Shown in pieces: positions 1-9,071 of a stretch of 64,000 bases of DNA (positions are counted from its first letter, which is position 1; each line of letters opens with the position of its first letter). The position numbers were made by a program, and so were the translations under genes. The stretch comes from Usitatibacter palustris (lineage in GTDB: Bacteria > Pseudomonadota > Gammaproteobacteria > Burkholderiales > Usitatibacteraceae). The notes under the pieces were generated by a model. That model worked only from the letters and a program-made list of their open reading frames with translations. It did no database searches and was not told the DNA's origin. The DNA is taken from assembly GCF_013003985.1 (NCBI RefSeq), contig NZ_CP053073.1, positions 2,480,001 to 2,544,000 of the forward strand, written 5' to 3'.

Positions 1-201
1 CTCGATGCCAGCGCCTCGGCCACGGCCCTGGACTGGAGCGCCGGTGTCGCTCGTGATCCGGAAATCTCGCGAGGCGTTCGCAGCGATGCGCTGCGGCTCA
101 TCGAGGACCTCACCGCTTCCCGCGAGATTCCCGAAGGCTCCGGAGGCGTTGACGAGCGCATCGCCGCCGCCCGCAAGCTCGTGGAAGGCGCGCGGCGCTG
201 A
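1..201 (+). CDS. C-terminal end of an unrecognised protein
   Basis: The first frame is open from base 1 to a TGA at 199-201, giving 66 residues whose start lies before the window. The composition is that of a normal coding region: acidic and alanine-rich, ending in a basic helix (ERIAAARKLVEGARR). I recognise no domain. It converges on the glycosyltransferase gene, which ends 12 bases downstream on the other strand, so no promoter is expected between them. The other readings of this stretch are overlapping frames with poor amino-acid composition. Confidence 0.55.
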   Translation, partial: LDASASATALDWSAGVARDPEISRGVRSDALRLIEDLTASREIPEGSGGVDERIAAARKLVEGARR

Positions 202-213
202 AGCCGCGAGGGA

Positions 214-1815
214 TCAGTTGCCCAGGTCCCAGATCGCCAGAACCTCGTCCTCGAAGTGCGGCGGGCCGAAACGGGTCCGCATCCACGCCTCGCACTTGGG
301 CAACGGCTCGCTCAGGCCGGCCTTGCCCTTGAAGTACGCGAGGTAGGCCACCTGCTTGCCGAGCAGGTCCGCCTCGCTCGAAACGTGAACCGCGTTCTGG
401 AACCGGAAGCGTGAATCGGGCGGAACCTCTCCGTACCGGGTCGCTTCGCACGTTCCCCAGAGAAATGCCGGGATCACGCGCTGGTGGCCGATCAGCTCCC
501 AATACGGCGCGGGCCACTCGTACGTCGCGTACCGAAACGGCGCCACGGCGATGGTGAGTGACTCGGGTGGCGCTGCCGCGATCGCGTTCCACAGGCCCGA
601 TTTCGGGAGTGTGGGCAGGAATTTCCGGACGGGGTTGCGCTCAACGCGGTAGTCGAGCTGGAAGTACGAATGCTGCGTGTAGGAATTGGGTTCATGCAGA
701 AGATCGGGGTGCGGCGACGTCGGCCACCACGCGAGCAAGGCGACGGGAAGGGCCAGCAGGCTCGCGGCAGGACGCGGTGCCGCGCGCCCGCGCCACAGGC
801 GGCGGATCCCGTCGCCCACGCGGAGCATTCCCAACGCGATGGCAAGCAGCACCACCGGCACGACCGCCAGCAGGTAGCGGCCGAACGCGAGCGGCTGGTT
901 GATCCACCAGGGCTGCGTCACGAAGAGCGCCACGACGGTGAGCGTCGCGCCGGCGACCACCCAACGGACGATGTGCGAGCGACGCACCGCCGTGCCGATG
1001 CCCAGCGCGGCCAGCACCAACGCAATCGCGGCCACCGCGGACGATCCCGTCCCGATCCAGAGGTGCCAGGCCCCGACGATCGTATCGACCCCGATTTGGT
1101 CGCGCCCGGACTTGCCGGCGAGCGCCGCGGGGTCGTGCAGCAGCGGCGGCAGTACGAAGACCGCCATGCAAACGCCTGCAAGGGCCGTGAGCTTCACGAG
1201 CGTTGCCCAGCGAATGCCATTCCCGCGCCACACACCCCACGCGAGGAAGGCGAGTGGTGCGACCAATAGCGGCCCCGTGATCGGATGAGCCCAGGCGACC
1301 AGCCCGCAAAGGACGCTGTACGCAACGCCATAGCACCACCGGAATTCGGGCGCATTCCGAATCGCACACTGCAAGCACCACAACGCCGCGTACACGCCGA
1401 GCAGCGTCAGGGCATAAGAACGCGCGATGCGCGAGTACGAGATGAGGAAGGGCGAGACCGCGAGCAGGAACCCGAGGATCGCGATCGCGCGCGTGTCGAA
1501 TGACCGGCGCAACCACCAGGGGATCAGCACCACGGCATAGATGCCGGCCATCAGGGGCGGGATACGCAGATCGAGCTCGCTCACCCCGACGGCATTGGCG
1601 AGCGCGTAGTACCACGCCGTGAGCGGGATGCTGTAGTCGGCGTTTCCGAAAGAGCCGAAGACGTGGAGCCAGGAGTAGTAGATGACCTGGTGGACCGGAT
1701 GCCACTCATCCTCGATCAGGACCTGGTTGGAAAGCTGGTCGATGCGCAGCCAGGCGCCCAGCACGAATGCGAGCGGCAAAGCGAACCACACATACGGACT
1801 GCGGACCCGGCGCAT
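214..1815 (-). CDS. GT39/ArnT-like membrane glycosyltransferase
   Basis: 533-residue polytopic membrane protein with an N-terminal membrane segment (about residues 9-22) followed by a loop carrying the acidic pair D36-E37 (IEDEWHP), the arrangement used by GT-C enzymes such as the PMT/ArnT families that take sugar from a polyprenyl phosphate donor. About ten further hydrophobic segments extend to about residue 360, then a hydrophilic periplasmic-type domain closes the protein. The start has a strong GGGAGGGG ribosome site. Acceptor and sugar cannot be read from the sequence. It follows the VWA gene on the same strand with a 12-base gap, but a functional link is not evident. Confidence 0.72.
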   Translation of the reverse strand: MRRVRSPYVWFALPLAFVLGAWLRIDQLSNQVLIEDEWHPVHQVIYYSWLHVFGSFGNADYSIPLTAWYYALANAVGVSELDLRIPPLMAGIYAVVLIPWWLRRSFDTRAIAILGFLLAVSPFLISYSRIARSYALTLLGVYAALWCLQCAIRNAPEFRWCYGVAYSVLCGLVAWAHPITGPLLVAPLAFLAWGVWRGNGIRWATLVKLTALAGVCMAVFVLPPLLHDPAALAGKSGRDQIGVDTIVGAWHLWIGTGSSAVAAIALVLAALGIGTAVRRSHIVRWVVAGATLTVVALFVTQPWWINQPLAFGRYLLAVVPVVLLAIALGMLRVGDGIRRLWRGRAAPRPAASLLALPVALLAWWPTSPHPDLLHEPNSYTQHSYFQLDYRVERNPVRKFLPTLPKSGLWNAIAAAPPESLTIAVAPFRYATYEWPAPYWELIGHQRVIPAFLWGTCEATRYGEVPPDSRFRFQNAVHVSSEADLLGKQVAYLAYFKGKAGLSEPLPKCEAWMRTRFGPPHFEDEVLAIWDLGN

Positions 1816-1827
1816 TTCCCCTCCCGC

Positions 1828-3000
1828 TTACGCCAGTTCCTTCATGGCGCGTTCGAGACCTGAGACCGTCACAGGATACATGCGGTTCTCCATCAGGCGC
1901 TGGATGTTGAGGGTGCTCGTGGTCCAGCGCCAATGCTCTTCAGCCGTGGGATTGAGCCACGCGGCGTGCCGCCAGGTGCGCAGCAGCCGCTCGATCCAGA
2001 CGTGCCCCGCCTCGTCATTCCAATGCTCGACGCTGCCGCCCTCCTGCTCGAGCTCGTAGGGGCTCATCGCCGCATCGCCGACGAGGATCAGCTTGTAGTC
2101 GTGGCCGTACTTGCGCATGAGCTCGACCGTCGGCACGCGGTTCTGGCGGCGGCGATTGTCCTTCCACACGCTTTCGTACACGCAGTTGTGGAAGTAGTAG
2201 TGCTCGAGGTGCTTGAACTCGCTCTTGGCCGCGGTAAAGAGTTCCTCGACCACCTGGACGTGGTCGTCCATCGTGCCGCCCACGTCGAGGAGCAACAGCA
2301 CCTTCACCGCGTTGTGCAGCTTCGGGACGATCTTGAGGTCGAGCCACCCGGCGTTCTTCGCCGTCGAGCGGATCGTGCCGTCGAGGTCGAGCACTTCCGG
2401 CGCGCCTTGTCGCGCAAAACGGCGCAGCCTGCGCAGCGCAATCTTGGCGTTGCGCACGCCCAGCTCGCGATCGGTGTCGTAATCGCGGAACTCGCGCTGG
2501 TCCCAGACCTTCACCGCGCGCCGGTTGCGTCCGGTGGCCTGCCCGATGCGGATGCCTTCCGGGTTGTAGCCGTAGGCGCCGAAGGGTGACGTGCCGGCGG
2601 TGCCGATCCACTTGGATCCGCCCTGGTGCCGGTCCTTCTGTTCCTCGAGCCGCTGGCGCAGCGTCTCCATGAGCTTGTCCCAGCCGCCGAGCGCCTCGAT
2701 GCGCGCTTTCTCCTCGTCGCTCAGCCAGCGCTCGGTCATCTTGCGCAGCCAGTCGCCGGGGATGTCCTTCAGCAGCGCGTCGGGAATCGCCTGCACGCCC
2801 TTGAAGTACTGCGCGAAGGCGAGGTCGAAGCGATCGAAGTAGGCCTCGTCCTTGACGAGGCACAGGCGCGAGAGCGTGTAGAAATCGTCGACGCTTCCGT
2901 AGATCACGCCCTTGTCGAGCGCCTCGAGCAACACGAGGAACTCCTTCACGCTCGCGGGCACGCCGGCCTTCCGCACGGTGAAGAAGAAATCGAACAGCAC
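1828..3000 (-). CDS. VWA-domain protein, CoxE-like, partner of MoxR ATPase
   Basis: 390 residues from a GTG at 3000, two bases after the stop of the upstream SRPBCC gene. The frame stays open further upstream, but that extension lies antisense-free inside the SRPBCC gene and is alanine/arginine-rich, so the GTG is preferred. The C-terminal half is a von Willebrand A fold with a modified metal site, DVGGTMDDH, in place of DxSxS; this form is usual in the CoxE/DUF58-like group. MoxR-VWA pairs act as chaperone-like modules that insert metals or mature enzyme complexes. The moxR gene sits two genes upstream in the same operon. Substrate unknown. Confidence 0.8.
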   Translation of the reverse strand: MLFDFFFTVRKAGVPASVKEFLVLLEALDKGVIYGSVDDFYTLSRLCLVKDEAYFDRFDLAFAQYFKGVQAIPDALLKDIPGDWLRKMTERWLSDEEKARIEALGGWDKLMETLRQRLEEQKDRHQGGSKWIGTAGTSPFGAYGYNPEGIRIGQATGRNRRAVKVWDQREFRDYDTDRELGVRNAKIALRRLRRFARQGAPEVLDLDGTIRSTAKNAGWLDLKIVPKLHNAVKVLLLLDVGGTMDDHVQVVEELFTAAKSEFKHLEHYYFHNCVYESVWKDNRRRQNRVPTVELMRKYGHDYKLILVGDAAMSPYELEQEGGSVEHWNDEAGHVWIERLLRTWRHAAWLNPTAEEHWRWTTSTLNIQRLMENRMYPVTVSGLERAMKELA

Positions 3001-3002
3001 CG

Positions 3003-3719
3003 CTAGACCTTCTTCGCGGACCGGCCCTTGGGAACGCCCGCCTCGAGCCAGGCGCGCAGGCGCTCGAGGCCTTCGCTCCAGTACACCTTCTGGGCAGCCA
3101 CCGCTTCGGCGTCCGAAAGCTTCGAGTGCTCGACCTGCACCATGCTCTTGTCCGCGCCCTTGGCGTAGAAGTTCACGTCCACGTTGGAGTTGCCGAGCGT
3201 CCAGGTGATGCGCATCGACTTGCCGTCCGTGGAGCGGCGCACGTCGAGCGGCGCGCCGGGAAGCCAGAACTCGCGCAGGCGCGAGTCGTGCCACGCGTCG
3301 TACACGCGATCGAGGTTGGCGTTCATGGTCTTCGAGGCATTCGCCGCGAAGCCGTCGGCCTTCTCGTACGTCGCGCGCAGGCCGCGGGCCTGCTCGTAGC
3401 CGACGGTGACCATCTGGGCCCACCAGTCGGGCATGCCGAATTTTTTCGAGACCATGTCGGCGATCGCCTTGTGCGGCATCTTCGCCGCACCGGCCTTGTC
3501 GAGCACCGCCAGCCACTGCTCCCACGCCTTGCCGGTGGCCTTCATCACGGCTTCACTGCCGATGCCGGCGAACTTCGCGGCCTGGGTCACCGCCTTCTTG
3601 ACCGTCTTCTTGACGGTCTTCTTCACCGTCTTCTTCACGGGCTTCATGACGGGCTTCTTCACCGCCACCTTCTTCGCCGCGGGTTTCTTCTTTTTCACCG
3701 TCGATTTGCGAGTCGCCAT
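3003..3719 (-). CDS. SRPBCC-domain protein with DUF4287-like segment and Lys-rich tail
   Basis: 238 residues. Residues 1-50 are a basic low-complexity tail built of KKTV/KKPV units, like the tails of bacterial histone-like proteins. Residues about 60-115 (WEQWLAVLDKAGAAKMPHK, then the helix after FGMPDWWAQ) resemble DUF4287, which often precedes an SRPBCC/AHSA1 ligand-binding fold; residues about 125-225 fit that fold (FWLPGAPLDVRRS, WTLGNSNVDV). It lies between moxR and the VWA gene, 10 bases after the former and 2 before the latter, so it is cotranscribed. A ligand-binding or nucleic-acid-associated role is possible but not shown. Confidence 0.72.
   Translation of the reverse strand: MATRKSTVKKKKPAAKKVAVKKPVMKPVKKTVKKTVKKTVKKAVTQAAKFAGIGSEAVMKATGKAWEQWLAVLDKAGAAKMPHKAIADMVSKKFGMPDWWAQMVTVGYEQARGLRATYEKADGFAANASKTMNANLDRVYDAWHDSRLREFWLPGAPLDVRRSTDGKSMRITWTLGNSNVDVNFYAKGADKSMVQVEHSKLSDAEAVAAQKVYWSEGLERLRAWLEAGVPKGRSAKKV
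3589..3672 (-). repeat. Seven tandem 12-bp units encoding KK-x-x repeats
   Basis: On the plus strand the units read ACCGTCTTCTTG with minor changes, seven times in register from 3589 to 3672. On the coding strand they give the KKTVKKTV-type tail of the SRPBCC protein. In-frame 12-base units make this tract likely to vary in length between strains. Confidence 0.85.
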
Positions 3720-3729
3720 GTTGCCCTCC

Positions 3730-4575
<846 letters not shown>

Positions 4576-4581
4576 TCCAGT

Positions 4582-4587
4582 ATCTTA
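4582..4587 (-). promoter_or_regulatory. Candidate -10 box of a leaderless moxR transcript
   Basis: The minus strand reads TAAGAT, then six bases, then the moxR ATG. With the usual 6-7 base gap from the -10 box, transcription would begin at or next to the A of the start codon. No Shine-Dalgarno sequence is present. Confidence 0.45.
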
Positions 4588-4642
4588 ACCCCCCGGGCCG
4601 GGACGCCCGTTAACATCCTTACCTGTCCCCTGGAGGTCCCCC

Positions 4643-6142
4643 GTGAAAACTCATTTTCGCCCGCTTGTCCTCGCCATCCTTGTCGCGCTCCCGGCCGCTG
4701 CCGCAGCCCAGACCTCGGTCACCATCTATTCGAGCGCGCAGCCCGGCTCGCTCAGTCCGCACATGATCCAGAGCGGCGGCGAAAGCTCGGCCATTCCCGG
4801 TTACGCCCTCGTACGGCAGGAGCGCTCCTTCACGCTCAAGCGCGGGCGCAACATCCTTCGCGTGACCGATGTCCCGGCGAACATCGATGCCACGACGGTC
4901 GCGTTTGAAAGTCTTACCGACCCGAAAGGCACGCGCGTGGTCGAACAAAGCTTCGAGTTCGACCTGACGAGCACCGACAAGCTGCTCTCGCGCTACCTCG
5001 ATCGCGACGTAACCGTCGAGCAGGCCCGGGGCGCGAGTGTCAGCACTTTTTCGGGAACGCTCGTGGGCACGCGCGGCGGCCTCACGCTTCGCAATCCCGA
5101 CGGCAGCGTGCGCGTCGTGAGCGACTACGCGGGGCTGCGCTTGCCCGAACTGCCCGGCGGGCTGATCAGCAAGCCCACGCTGGTGTGGGACATCGAGACC
5201 GCGGCCGCGGGCGAACACAAGTCGCGCGTCGCGTACCAGACGCGCGGCATGACCTGGTGGACCGACTACAACCTCACCTATTCGGAGCCCGCCGCGGGAG
5301 GATGCCGGCTCGATGTCGCGGCCTGGGTCACGATCGTGAACCAGTCGGGCGCGTCCTTCGACAACGCGAAGCTCAAGCTCGTCGCAGGCGACGTCCAGCG
5401 CGCGCCGGTCGGGGGCCGCGCCTACGCCCTGGCGGCGCCGGCTCCCGCGGCGCTGGAGTTTCGCAAGGCCGAGGGCTTCGCCGAGAAGGCCTTCTTCGAG
5501 TACCACCTCTACACGCTGGGCCGCACGACGTCCCTCGCGCAGAACTCGACCAAGCAGATCGAGCTCTTTCCGACGGCCACCGGCGTGGGCTGCGAGAAGG
5601 CCCTGCTCTACGCAGGCCAGGCGGCGATGCCCTACTACGGCTCGCCGATGACCGACCGAAACTTCGGCGTGCAGTCGAACAAGAAGGTCGATGTGTCCTT
5701 GCGCTTCAAGAACGCGCAGGCGAACCGGCTCGGCATCCCGCTTCCCGCCGGCAAGATGCGCGTGGCCAAGCTCGACGAAGCCGACAAGAGCCTGGAGTTC
5801 ATCGGCGAAGACCTCATCGGCCACACCGCGCGCGACGAAACGCTCATGGTGAAGCTCGGCAGCGCCTTCGACGTCGTGGGCGAACGCAGGCAGGTCGACT
5901 ATCGCGTCGACACGTCGGCCAAGTGGATCGAGGAAGACATCGAGGTGAAGGTGCGCAACCAGAAGCCCGACGAGACCGTGACCGTCGTGGTGAAGGAGAA
6001 CCTCTACCGCTGGAGCAACTGGACCATCCTGAAGAAGACGCAGGACTTCACGAAGGAGGATTCGCGCACGATCCATTTCCCGGTGAAGGTCGCCCCCAAG
6101 GGCGAAGCCGTGGTGCGCTACACGGTGCGCTACACCTGGTGA
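4643..6142 (+). CDS. DUF4139 secreted protein
   Basis: 499 residues from a GTG with GGAGG seven bases upstream. Residues 1-23 are a Sec signal peptide ending AAAAQ. The rest is beta-rich and matches the DUF4139 family: the N-terminal part with SLTDPKGTRVVEQSF and the conserved YQTRGMTWWTDYNLTY segment near residue 195. Family members are predicted periplasmic or surface proteins of unknown function; a few eukaryotic relatives carry mucoidy-inhibitor-like names. It stands alone, divergent from moxR and convergent with the GNAT gene one base downstream. Confidence 0.82.
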   Translation: MKTHFRPLVLAILVALPAAAAAQTSVTIYSSAQPGSLSPHMIQSGGESSAIPGYALVRQERSFTLKRGRNILRVTDVPANIDATTVAFESLTDPKGTRVVEQSFEFDLTSTDKLLSRYLDRDVTVEQARGASVSTFSGTLVGTRGGLTLRNPDGSVRVVSDYAGLRLPELPGGLISKPTLVWDIETAAAGEHKSRVAYQTRGMTWWTDYNLTYSEPAAGGCRLDVAAWVTIVNQSGASFDNAKLKLVAGDVQRAPVGGRAYALAAPAPAALEFRKAEGFAEKAFFEYHLYTLGRTTSLAQNSTKQIELFPTATGVGCEKALLYAGQAAMPYYGSPMTDRNFGVQSNKKVDVSLRFKNAQANRLGIPLPAGKMRVAKLDEADKSLEFIGEDLIGHTARDETLMVKLGSAFDVVGERRQVDYRVDTSAKWIEEDIEVKVRNQKPDETVTVVVKENLYRWSNWTILKKTQDFTKEDSRTIHFPVKVAPKGEAVVRYTVRYTW

Positions 6143-6143
6143 A

Positions 6144-6737
6144 TCAGGCGCGCGGCTTCTCGATCTGCCAGGCGAGGTGCGCCCGGACGGTGGGCCATTC
6201 GGCGAGCGTGATGCTGTAGACGGCCGTGTCGCGCAGCGCGCCGTTGGCGCTGCGCTGGTGATTGCGCAGGATGCCATCGAGCTGCGCGCCGAGCCGCTCG
6301 ATGCCCGCGCGGCTCTGCAGGTTGAAGCGGTGCGTGCGGAATTCGACGGCGATGCAATCGAGCTTGTCGAACGCGTGCCCGAGCAGCATCAGCTTGCATT
6401 CGGTGTTGAGGGCGCTGCGCTGCACGCGTTTCGCGTACCAGGTGCTGCCGATCTCCACGCGCTTGTGGGCGGCATCGACGTTCATGTAGGTGGTCATGCC
6501 CACGGGCGTGCCCTTCGCGTCGAGCACGGTGAAGGGCGTCATCGAGCCTTTCGCATGGAGGCCCAGGCGCCTTTCAATCTCGGCGCCCATGCCCTCGGGC
6601 GAGGGGATGGCGGTGTACCAGAGGCGCCAGAGCTCGCCATCGCCCACCGCCTCCGCCAAAGCCCCCGCGTGCGAGGGCTCCAGCGGAACGAGCGTTGCGT
6701 ACTTGCCGGCGAGCGTGACCGGCGCGGGCCAACCCAA
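6144..6737 (-). CDS. GNAT N-acetyltransferase, RimJ/RimL type
   Basis: 197 residues starting from a TTG that follows the sodC stop by two bases; no ATG or GTG lies nearby in frame. The order LVPLEPSHAGALA, GMTTYMNVDAAHKRVEIGSTW, then NTECKLMLLGHAFDKL and the C-terminal NQRSxxAIERLGA-like segment (here LQSRAGIERLGAQLDG) is that of RimJ/RimL-type acetyltransferases acting on protein or small-molecule amines. It is probably cotranscribed with sodC. Substrate unknown. Confidence 0.82.
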   Translation of the reverse strand: MGWPAPVTLAGKYATLVPLEPSHAGALAEAVGDGELWRLWYTAIPSPEGMGAEIERRLGLHAKGSMTPFTVLDAKGTPVGMTTYMNVDAAHKRVEIGSTWYAKRVQRSALNTECKLMLLGHAFDKLDCIAVEFRTHRFNLQSRAGIERLGAQLDGILRNHQRSANGALRDTAVYSITLAEWPTVRAHLAWQIEKPRA

Positions 6738-6739
6738 GC

Positions 6740-7267
6740 CTAGGGCGCCTTCGTGATCACGGCACAGGCGATGCGGCCGCCGGCATTGCCCGTCGGTTGC
6801 GTCTTGTAGTCGTCCGGGTTCGCGTGGACGATCAGGCCCCTGCCGACGATGTCGTTCTCGCCGCTACCGACCTTCATGAGATCGGAGGTGTAGGAAACCG
6901 TTGCGTTGCCATGCTCGTCGGCCTTGAGGTTCGCCATGTCGCCCACGTGGCGCTCGCCCGCGTGGCCGTGCGGCTTTCCACCCGGGTTGAAGTGGCCGCC
7001 GGTGCTCATGCCGTCCGGGGCACTGCAATCGCCCTTCTCGTGCACGTGGAAGCCGTGCTCGGCATTGGCCTTGAGACCCGACACAGTGCCGCTAACCAGG
7101 ACCTTGTCGCCCTTCTGCTGGAACACGACGTAGCCATTGGCGGAGTTGCCCTTCGTCGCCTTCAGGTTCGCGGTCGCCATCGGGCCATCGGGCTCCGGCT
7201 GGCTCATGTGCGCGCATCCGGCCACCAGCGCCGTCGCGGCGAACAGCCCAAACGTCAATCGAATCAT
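6740..7267 (-). CDS. sodC: Cu/Zn superoxide dismutase, lipoprotein
   Basis: 175 residues from an ATG preceded by GAGGAGAGG. The signal ends in a lipobox LVAGC (Cys18), so the enzyme should be anchored in an envelope membrane facing the periplasm. Metal ligands are visible: HGFHVHEKGDC for copper and the bridging region, STGGHFNPGGKPHG for zinc, and the C-terminal GNAGGRIACAVI with the disulfide cysteine. It disproportionates periplasmic superoxide. It is followed by the GNAT gene two bases on. Confidence 0.93.
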   Translation of the reverse strand: MIRLTFGLFAATALVAGCAHMSQPEPDGPMATANLKATKGNSANGYVVFQQKGDKVLVSGTVSGLKANAEHGFHVHEKGDCSAPDGMSTGGHFNPGGKPHGHAGERHVGDMANLKADEHGNATVSYTSDLMKVGSGENDIVGRGLIVHANPDDYKTQPTGNAGGRIACAVITKAP

Positions 7268-7337
7268 CGTCAGCCTCTCCTCTCGTTGTCGGTCGTTGTC
7301 GAAGCCCCTCGGGACGAAAAATAATACGCCCAAAGAA

Positions 7338-7360
7338 AAGGCCGGATGATCTCCGGCCTT
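7338..7360 (-). terminator. Intrinsic terminator of the formate dehydrogenase operon
   Basis: A perfect 9-bp stem (AAGGCCGGA/TCCGGCCTT) with a five-base loop. On the minus strand it is followed by TTTCTTTG. It lies 27 bases after the last gene of the FDH operon. Confidence 0.8.
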
Positions 7361-7387
7361 GTCTTTTCTGCCCGACTGCGGTTCGCG

Positions 7388-7729
7388 CTACTTTTTCGGT
7401 GCTGCCTTCTCCGCCGGCTTGTCCGGGGCCTTCGCGGGCGCCGCTGCCGCGGGCGCCGGCGCAGGGGCCGCCGCCACGATGGGCGTCGGCTTGGGCACGG
7501 CCTTCTTCTGCTTCTTCATGTTGTCCTGGAAGTTCTTCACCGCCTTGTCCTCGGCCGCGGCCTGTGCGGCCTTCCCCTTCGCGGCCGCTTCGGCGTCCTT
7601 TTTCTTCTTCTCCTCGGCGGCGGCCTTCTGCGCGTCAGTGAGCGGAGGAGGCGGCGGGATTTTCGCCCAAGCCGCGCCCGCACCGAGCGTCAACACCATC
7701 GTGAAAAGCAGGGCTTTCGTGCGTGTCAT
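7388..7729 (-). CDS. Small exported Ala/Lys/Pro-rich protein of the FDH operon
   Basis: 113 residues. Residues 1-22 form a signal peptide (cleavage near AWA-K); the mature part starts with a proline run, continues as a charged alanine/lysine helix (residues 31-80) and ends in a Pro-Ala-Lys tail. A GGAG sits seven bases before the ATG. It is the last gene of the FDH operon, two bases after the cytochrome b subunit, just before the terminator. I do not recognise a family; low complexity makes homology hard to judge. Periplasmic accessory role is a guess from context. Confidence 0.6.
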   Translation of the reverse strand: MTRTKALLFTMVLTLGAGAAWAKIPPPPPLTDAQKAAAEEKKKKDAEAAAKGKAAQAAAEDKAVKNFQDNMKKQKKAVPKPTPIVAAAPAPAPAAAAPAKAPDKPAEKAAPKK

Positions 7730-7731
7730 GG

Positions 7732-8823
7732 TCAGTCTCCCGTCGCCGGTTGGGCAGCGGACGTCGCGATCACTTTCTCGGGGCGATTGCCGGCCTTCAC
7801 GTCTTCGTACCAGTACTGGTGGTGCTCGCGCGCCCAGGTCTCGTCGACCAGGCCGGTCTTCATGGCCTGGAACGCGCCCTTCATCCCGACCGTGCCGAGA
7901 TAGATATGGAAGCACGCCATCGCCATCGCGAAGATCGCAGCCACGCCATGGACGAGGTTCGCGATCTGCATCGCTTCGCGGCCCTGGTTCCAGTTCGGGA
8001 AGTTGAGGATCAATCCCGTGGCGCTCAGCGTGAGGCACAGCACTACCACGAGGCCCCAGAACAACGCCTTCTCGCCCGCGTTGAACTTGCCCGACGGAAC
8101 GTGCTCGCCCGACAGCATGCCGCCAAACTTCGGGAACCACGCCAGGTCGTACGCCTTCGGCAGGTTGTCATGCACGAACAGGAGGATGAACACCACCAGG
8201 GCGAAGATGAACAGCGGCCCGACAAAGTTGTGCAGGTTCTTCCCGACGATGGTGATCCACGCGAAGCCCGCGTGCCCCAGCCACGGCAGGATGATGTGCT
8301 TGCCGAAAAGGATCACGATGCCCGTGAGCGCGAGCACGACGAACGAAATGCCCATCGTCCAGTGCGCGGTACGCTGGATATTCGTGAATCGCTCGATCTG
8401 GCGGCCCGTCAGCGGGTCATGGAGTTTGATCGGCCCCTTCCAGAGATAGAACACGAGCAGCGCCGCGAACGGGAGCAGGAGCAGGATCCCGCCGTAGAAC
8501 GTAACCGGGCCGTTGCGCAGCTTGCGCCATTCGTGGCCCGCGCCCTGGATCAGCACGTTGGTTTCACGTCCTGGCACTGACGCGTAGCCCGGTGCGCGAT
8601 CGACCTTGTCCCACTGCGGCGGTACGTTCCAGCCGGGAGTGGCGGTGGAGCCCGGCGCGGGAACCGGAGCCGCCTGCGCCGGTGCTGGCGCAGGAGCCGT
8701 TGCAGCCGGAGCAGCAGCCTTCTCCGCCGGCGGAGCGCTTTGCTGCGCCGTCGCGACGAGCGGCATCGCAAGGCACGCGCCGAGAACCACCGCGCCGATG
8801 CGACCCAAGTAGCTTTGCAGCAT
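7732..8823 (-). CDS. fdhC: Formate dehydrogenase gamma subunit, cytochrome b556
   Basis: 363 residues from the ATG at 8823, preceded by AGGAGGAGG. A signal peptide (residues 1-26) is followed by a Pro/Ala-rich periplasmic stretch to about residue 60, then four membrane spans of the FdoI/FdnI cytochrome b type (LLLPFAALLVFYLW, WTMGISFVVLALTG, FVGPLFIFALVVFILLF, and a last one around AIFAMAMACFHIYL). It carries electrons from the FeS subunit through two b hemes to quinone. The long N-terminal export region distinguishes it from E. coli FdoI and is typical of betaproteobacterial homologues. Confidence 0.9.
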   Translation of the reverse strand: MLQSYLGRIGAVVLGACLAMPLVATAQQSAPPAEKAAAPAATAPAPAPAQAAPVPAPGSTATPGWNVPPQWDKVDRAPGYASVPGRETNVLIQGAGHEWRKLRNGPVTFYGGILLLLPFAALLVFYLWKGPIKLHDPLTGRQIERFTNIQRTAHWTMGISFVVLALTGIVILFGKHIILPWLGHAGFAWITIVGKNLHNFVGPLFIFALVVFILLFVHDNLPKAYDLAWFPKFGGMLSGEHVPSGKFNAGEKALFWGLVVVLCLTLSATGLILNFPNWNQGREAMQIANLVHGVAAIFAMAMACFHIYLGTVGMKGAFQAMKTGLVDETWAREHHQYWYEDVKAGNRPEKVIATSAAQPATGD

Positions 8824-8840
8824 GGATTCCTCCTCCTTTG

Positions 8841-9071
8841 TTATTGGGGCCGGACGCTTTGCCACGTGGCGCGAGCGCGTTCATTCTGGAAATTCGCGCG
8901 CGCGGCCAGCGCCTGCTCCCATTTCTTCTGGTCACCCTTGAAGGCGTCACCGGCATAGGCTTTTTCATCCACCTTGCCGGCGTAAACCTTCGCCTTCGGA
9001 TCGTCCTGGCCAACCTCCGTGCAGGCCGAGAGCAGCAACGCGGCTGCCGCTACGCCGAGAGCGAACCTCAT
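8841..9071 (-). CDS. Small lipoprotein of the FDH operon
   Basis: 76 residues beginning MRFALGVAAAALLLSAC, a clear lipobox with Cys17. The mature part is short, charged and helical (KWEQALAARANFQNERARATW). Its ATG overlaps the stop of fdhB by four bases and its stop lies 17 bases before fdhC, so it is part of the operon. No family recognised. An envelope accessory or assembly factor for the FDH complex is plausible from position only. Confidence 0.68.
   Translation of the reverse strand: MRFALGVAAAALLLSACTEVGQDDPKAKVYAGKVDEKAYAGDAFKGDQKKWEQALAARANFQNERARATWQSVRPQ

Noticed and set aside
1828-3525. Extended start of the VWA protein giving 565 residues
   Set aside because: The extra 175 codons overlap the well-supported SRPBCC gene and have an Arg/Ala-rich shadow composition.
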